Origin: RYN-230 sp963723595
GTDB taxonomy: Bacteria; Actinomycetota; Actinomycetes; Streptosporangiales; Streptosporangiaceae
Direction of reading: 5' to 3'
DNA: 64,000 nt
Assembly: GCA_963723595.1 (NCBI GenBank)
Contig: CAVRRQ010000006.1
Span: forward strand, 372,001-436,000
Below are positions 63,653 through 64,000 of the stretch, one piece after another (within the stretch, counting starts at the first letter, position 1; every line of letters starts with the position of its first letter). The translations under genes and the position numbers were made by a program. The notes under the pieces are model-generated. The model saw only the letters and a program-made list of their open reading frames with translations. It did not search any database and was not told where the DNA came from.

Positions 63653-64000
63653 CTACGCGGCGGCCGGAGTGGTGCGGGTGTCCGAGCTGGCCGCGCCGTC
63701 CTGGCCGGCGAGCAAGGCGCCCAGATACGCCCCGGTGTGGCTGGTTTCGGTGGCTGCGATCTGTTCGGGGGTGCCGGTGGCGATGATGTGGCCGCCGCGG
63801 GAGCCGCCGTCGGGGCCGAGGTCGATGACGTGGTCGGCGGTTTTGATGACGTCGAGGTTGTGCTCGATGACGATGACGGTGTTGCCGCCGTCGACGAGGC
63901 GGCCCAGGACGCCCAGCAGTTTGCGGATGTCTTCGAAGTGCAGCCCGGTGGTGGGCTCGTCCAGGACGTAGATGGTCCGGCCGGTGGAGCGGCGCTGCAG
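63653..64000 (-). CDS. uvrA: UvrABC system protein A, C-terminal part
   Basis: The 3' end of uvrA, continuing beyond the window. 115 codons: ABC-type Walker B and D-loop TIYVLDEPTTGLHFEDIRKL, switch VIVIEHNLDVIKTADHVIDL, GPDGGSRGGHIIATGTPEQI, then the variable tail AGQDGAASSDTRTTPAAA. UvrA is the damage-recognition ATPase of nucleotide excision repair. Intact as far as seen. Confidence 0.96.
   Translation of the reverse strand: MQRRSTGRTIYVLDEPTTGLHFEDIRKLLGVLGRLVDGGNTVIVIEHNLDVIKTADHVIDLGPDGGSRGGHIIATGTPEQIAATETSHTGAYLGALLAGQDGAASSDTRTTPAAA

Overview
The window is about 70% G+C and comes from a high-GC actinomycete, most likely a soil actinobacterium. The evidence is Streptomyces-type codon usage, DUF5753/DUF397 (whiJ/abaA-like) regulators, a DUF574 methyltransferase, F420-type nitroreductases, DUF222/HNH remnants, a GOLPH3-like protein and the UvrA and Lon sequences. 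No rRNA, tRNA or CRISPR array is visible.

Layout. 0-9 kb: an alpha-glucan utilisation locus with a secreted GH87 alpha-1,3-glucanase and a LacI repressor on the minus strand, and an ABC sugar importer plus GH13 alpha-glucosidase on the plus strand. 9-12.3 kb: a tightly overlapping kinase-kinase-response regulator operon. 12.5-16.2 kb: TetR regulator, CocE-type hydrolase and a DUF5753 XRE regulator. 16.2-20.7 kb: DUF574 methyltransferase and a large secreted GH15 glucodextranase-like protein ending in a GH3 C-terminal module and a ricin-type domain. 21-24 kb: a whiJ/abaA-like cluster (DUF397, DUF5753 XRE, divergent ATPase). 23.7-26.2 kb: an AsnB-type amidotransferase with an M15-peptidase-like DUF5715 protein, probably from a leaderless mRNA. 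26-36 kb: two DDN-type proteins, an SP-family sugar transporter, fused 5-oxoprolinase/hydantoinase, FMN reductase, a Nudix-like protein, a double universal stress protein and a Nudix hydrolase. 36-38.5 kb: GH65 phosphorylase followed by a 16-bp minisatellite. 38.8-45 kb: an IclR-controlled catabolic island (truncated ABC ATPase, FAH, CMD, IclR / SDR, SDR, tandem GlcG, ketopantoate-reductase-like). 45-54.3 kb: an accessory region with GT4, cupin/TetR, small membrane proteins and a Tat-exported DyP-like protein, littered with degenerate DUF222/HNH and IS3 remnants. 54.3-60 kb: VOC, LLM, SDR, FAD oxidase, amidohydrolases and a variant arginase. 60-64 kb: GOLPH3-like protein, Lon with two ClgR-like boxes upstream, and the 3' end of uvrA.

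Two properties dominate. First, many otherwise well conserved genes are broken by single-base frameshifts, most of them +1 insertions, while neighbouring genes are perfect; this looks like uncorrected sequencing error, so these genes are reported as single frameshifted CDSs. Second, several junctions join truncated unrelated genes (GH15/GH3, ABC ATPase/FAH, DUF222/methyltransferase, FAD oxidase/amidohydrolase), which means real deletions or assembly joins. Short GC-rich minisatellites in intergenic or 5' regions also recur. Functionally the window is rich in alpha-glucan metabolism (GH87, GH13, GH15, GH65, ABC importer, sugar MFS).
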